Assembly (NCBI GenBank): GCA_964292695.1 | Contig: CAXYWB010000101.1 | Location: forward strand, 1-8,042 | Length of the DNA: 8,042 nucleotides | DNA from: UPXZ01 sp018055865 | GTDB lineage: Bacteria > Bacteroidota > Bacteroidia > Bacteroidales > Paludibacteraceae | Reading direction: 5' to 3' | Shown: piece after piece, positions 6,849 through 8,042 of the stretch | How the letters are laid out: each line of letters starts with the position of its first letter | Numbering within the stretch: the stretch's first letter is position 1 | The notes under the pieces: generated by a model | What the model saw: the letters and a program-made list of their open reading frames with translations, nothing else | Told to the model about the DNA's origin: nothing | Database searches by the model: none | Position numbers and translations under genes: made by a program

Positions 6849-8042
6849 TCAAAGTCCGAAATAAACGCAGCCATCATTTTCATCGAGGGCTAACTGACAA
6901 ATAGCTATAAATTCACCTGCTGAACCTTCCCCTTTTCCGGTTTCGGTAACCGGAGTTACTGTTTTTCCATTGGCTAATTTCAACCTGTATGGCACTAATT
7001 TTTCCTTGTTACCTCCAATTTCATTCAGTTGAGCTAATGTACACCGATACAATCCTTCATATCCGGTATCGTACAATGTGAAATAGAAAACACTGTTCTT
7101 AGGGTCCCAAACGAATGATTTTGGGGTCATGCTTTCAAGAGCTATGCCTGATGTTGGCAAAACGCCGTTTCCTGTAATGGGAATTTTAAGTATATCGGCA
7201 TCGGTAAAGCGGAAAATACCGTTTCCATTATAGGTTTTACACCAGTACCACACATTGTTTATTTTTCCAAAACAAGCATTCATAGCACCATAACTTATAC
7301 CCTGCCCATAATAGCCCAATGTGGCATTTTCAACGTAATACGGGTAATCGGTCCGGCTGAAAGTTCTGTTTCTTTCTTTCAATCCGATGGCCGAGAAACC
7401 GGTATTTCTGTCGGAGAAATAAAGTTGTCCCCCATCAATGTATCCATAGTACGGGTCGTTGAAAGCTGCACCAATATTCGTCATCATGGTTTCCACCTTT
7501 GCTCCGTCTTTGGACATAACAATAATTCTTCCATCTCCCAGATTACCGTCTTTGTCATCTACGAAGGTAAATTGCCTGCCACAATCGAGCACATAGAGCG
7601 ATGTATCACTGAAAAGGATATTCAACGGGTGTTGTCCGGATTTTGTACCCATATCAAAAGGATTTATTTTCATTCCGGCCGGAGGATTAGTTGCCAACTT
7701 CAGGGCCATAATGTTACCTCCTTTTACGGCGTAGTATAGTGTAGGAACGGCTATATTATAAGCCACGGGAACTTTGATAACACCGTCTTCCAGTTGGCGA
7801 CCACCCAGTTTTACCTGAAGTGTCACCACTTGAGAACCTATATTGCTAAAAGTCACGTTGCCCGGATTTTTACCATCGAAGGTAGCAATGACATTACCTG
7901 TTGCATCCAAGGTTCCATCAGGAAAAACCCAATGATATTCTTCTGTTAACTTCTCGGGATTAGGCAATTCAACATTAAATCCGATGTATGTGGAAACAAC
8001 TTCGATCAGACCGGTTTTATTAAGCGATACGATTGGTTTGAT
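6849..8042 (-). CDS. PKD-like / beta-propeller-like surface protein, 5' end outside window, prematurely stopped
   Basis: The frame is open from the window edge at 8042 for 397 residues to TGA 6849-6851; the true start lies beyond the window. The leucine codon TTG at 7967 could be taken as a start, but coding clearly continues upstream of it (IKPIVSLNKTGLIEVVSTYI). Residues 1 to about 98, numbered from the edge, look like a PKD-type immunoglobulin fold (EEYHWVFPDG at 34-43, VTFSNIGSQVVTLQV at 63-77). Residues about 100-397 are beta-rich and propeller-like (LYVLDCGRQFTFVDDKDGN at 149-167, YIDGGQLYFSDRNTGFSAIG at 201-220, NVWYWCKTYNGNGIFRFT at 263-280, SVFYFTLYDTGYEGLYRC at 317-334). This resembles the PKD-like family lipoproteins found beside SusC/SusD pairs in Bacteroidales, where a glycan-binding role is presumed. 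A lipobox would be in the unseen N-terminus. The stop appears premature (see the next entry). No T9SS tail is present, in contrast to its three neighbours. Confidence 0.8.
   Translation of the reverse strand: MKPIVSLNKTGLIEVVSTYIGFNVELPNPEKLTEEYHWVFPDGTLDATGNVIATFDGKNPGNVTFSNIGSQVVTLQVKLGGRQLEDGVIKVPVAYNIAVPTLYYAVKGGNIMALKLATNPPAGMKINPFDMGTKSGQHPLNILFSDTSLYVLDCGRQFTFVDDKDGNLGDGRIIVMSKDGAKVETMMTNIGAAFNDPYYGYIDGGQLYFSDRNTGFSAIGLKERNRTFSRTDYPYYVENATLGYYGQGISYGAMNACFGKINNVWYWCKTYNGNGIFRFTDADILKIPITGNGVLPTSGIALESMTPKSFVWDPKNSVFYFTLYDTGYEGLYRCTLAQLNEIGGNKEKLVPYRLKLANGKTVTPVTETGKGEGSAGEFIAICQLALDENDGCVYFGL

Noticed and set aside
6833..6851. UGA at 6849-6851 as a selenocysteine codon, with a weak 5-bp hairpin (6843-6847 paired with 6833-6837) just after it.
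   Set aside because: The stem is short with a G-T pair, starts one base after the UGA, and its GATAG loop lacks the bacterial SECIS GU-type apex. Nothing in the protein suggests a redox site. A nonsense change is simpler.
7425..7739. Plus-strand 104-residue frame at 7425-7739.
   Set aside because: It is antisense to the well-supported PKD-like gene and has no recognisable domain or start context.
6849..7967. TTG at 7967 as the true start of the PKD-like protein.
   Set aside because: The same frame is open to the window edge and the 25 codons before it read as a convincing continuation of the PKD-like domain; TTG there is an internal leucine.

Overview
The window looks like chromosomal DNA from a member of the Bacteroidota, most likely Bacteroidales. 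Three features support this: secreted proteins carrying type IX secretion (T9SS) C-terminal sorting tails, no obvious Shine-Dalgarno sequences, and a candidate promoter close to the Bacteroides TTTG-N19-TAnnTTTG pattern. All convincing genes lie on the minus strand, so transcription runs from 8042 towards 1. The genus cannot be fixed from this stretch alone.

In transcription order there are four genes. (1) A PKD-like/beta-propeller-like surface protein enters at the right edge without its N-terminus. Its frame runs from 8042 to a TAA at 6720-6722, but an in-frame TGA at 6849-6851 cuts off the last 42 residues. (2) Six bases after that TAA comes a 914-residue GHL10-type (DUF187) family-10-like glycosyl hydrolase at 3969-6713, with fibronectin-III-like modules and a T9SS tail. 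(3) After a 76-base gap with a candidate promoter comes a 499-residue secreted protein at 2393-3892, tentatively of the DUF4623 type, followed by a strong intrinsic terminator. (4) A phosphodiester glycosidase (NAGPA/DUF2233 domain) begins at 2305 and runs off the left edge inside its T9SS tail. This last gene is open over its whole visible length (768 codons) but has no start-to-stop ORF inside the window.

Together these look like the distal part of a glycan-foraging locus. A probable surface glycan-binding protein, an exported GHL10 hydrolase, a non-catalytic propeller-like partner and an exported phosphodiester glycosidase would act at the cell surface. A SusC/SusD pair would be expected upstream, beyond 8042, but is not visible. 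Combining a GHL10 enzyme (the E. coli member DigH cuts denuded peptidoglycan) with a phosphodiester glycosidase suggests a phosphodiester-decorated glycan, possibly bacterial cell-wall material; this is inference. The most concrete anomaly is the premature TGA. No RNA genes, mobile elements, CRISPR arrays or long repeats were seen, and no gene-free stretch exceeds 90 bases.
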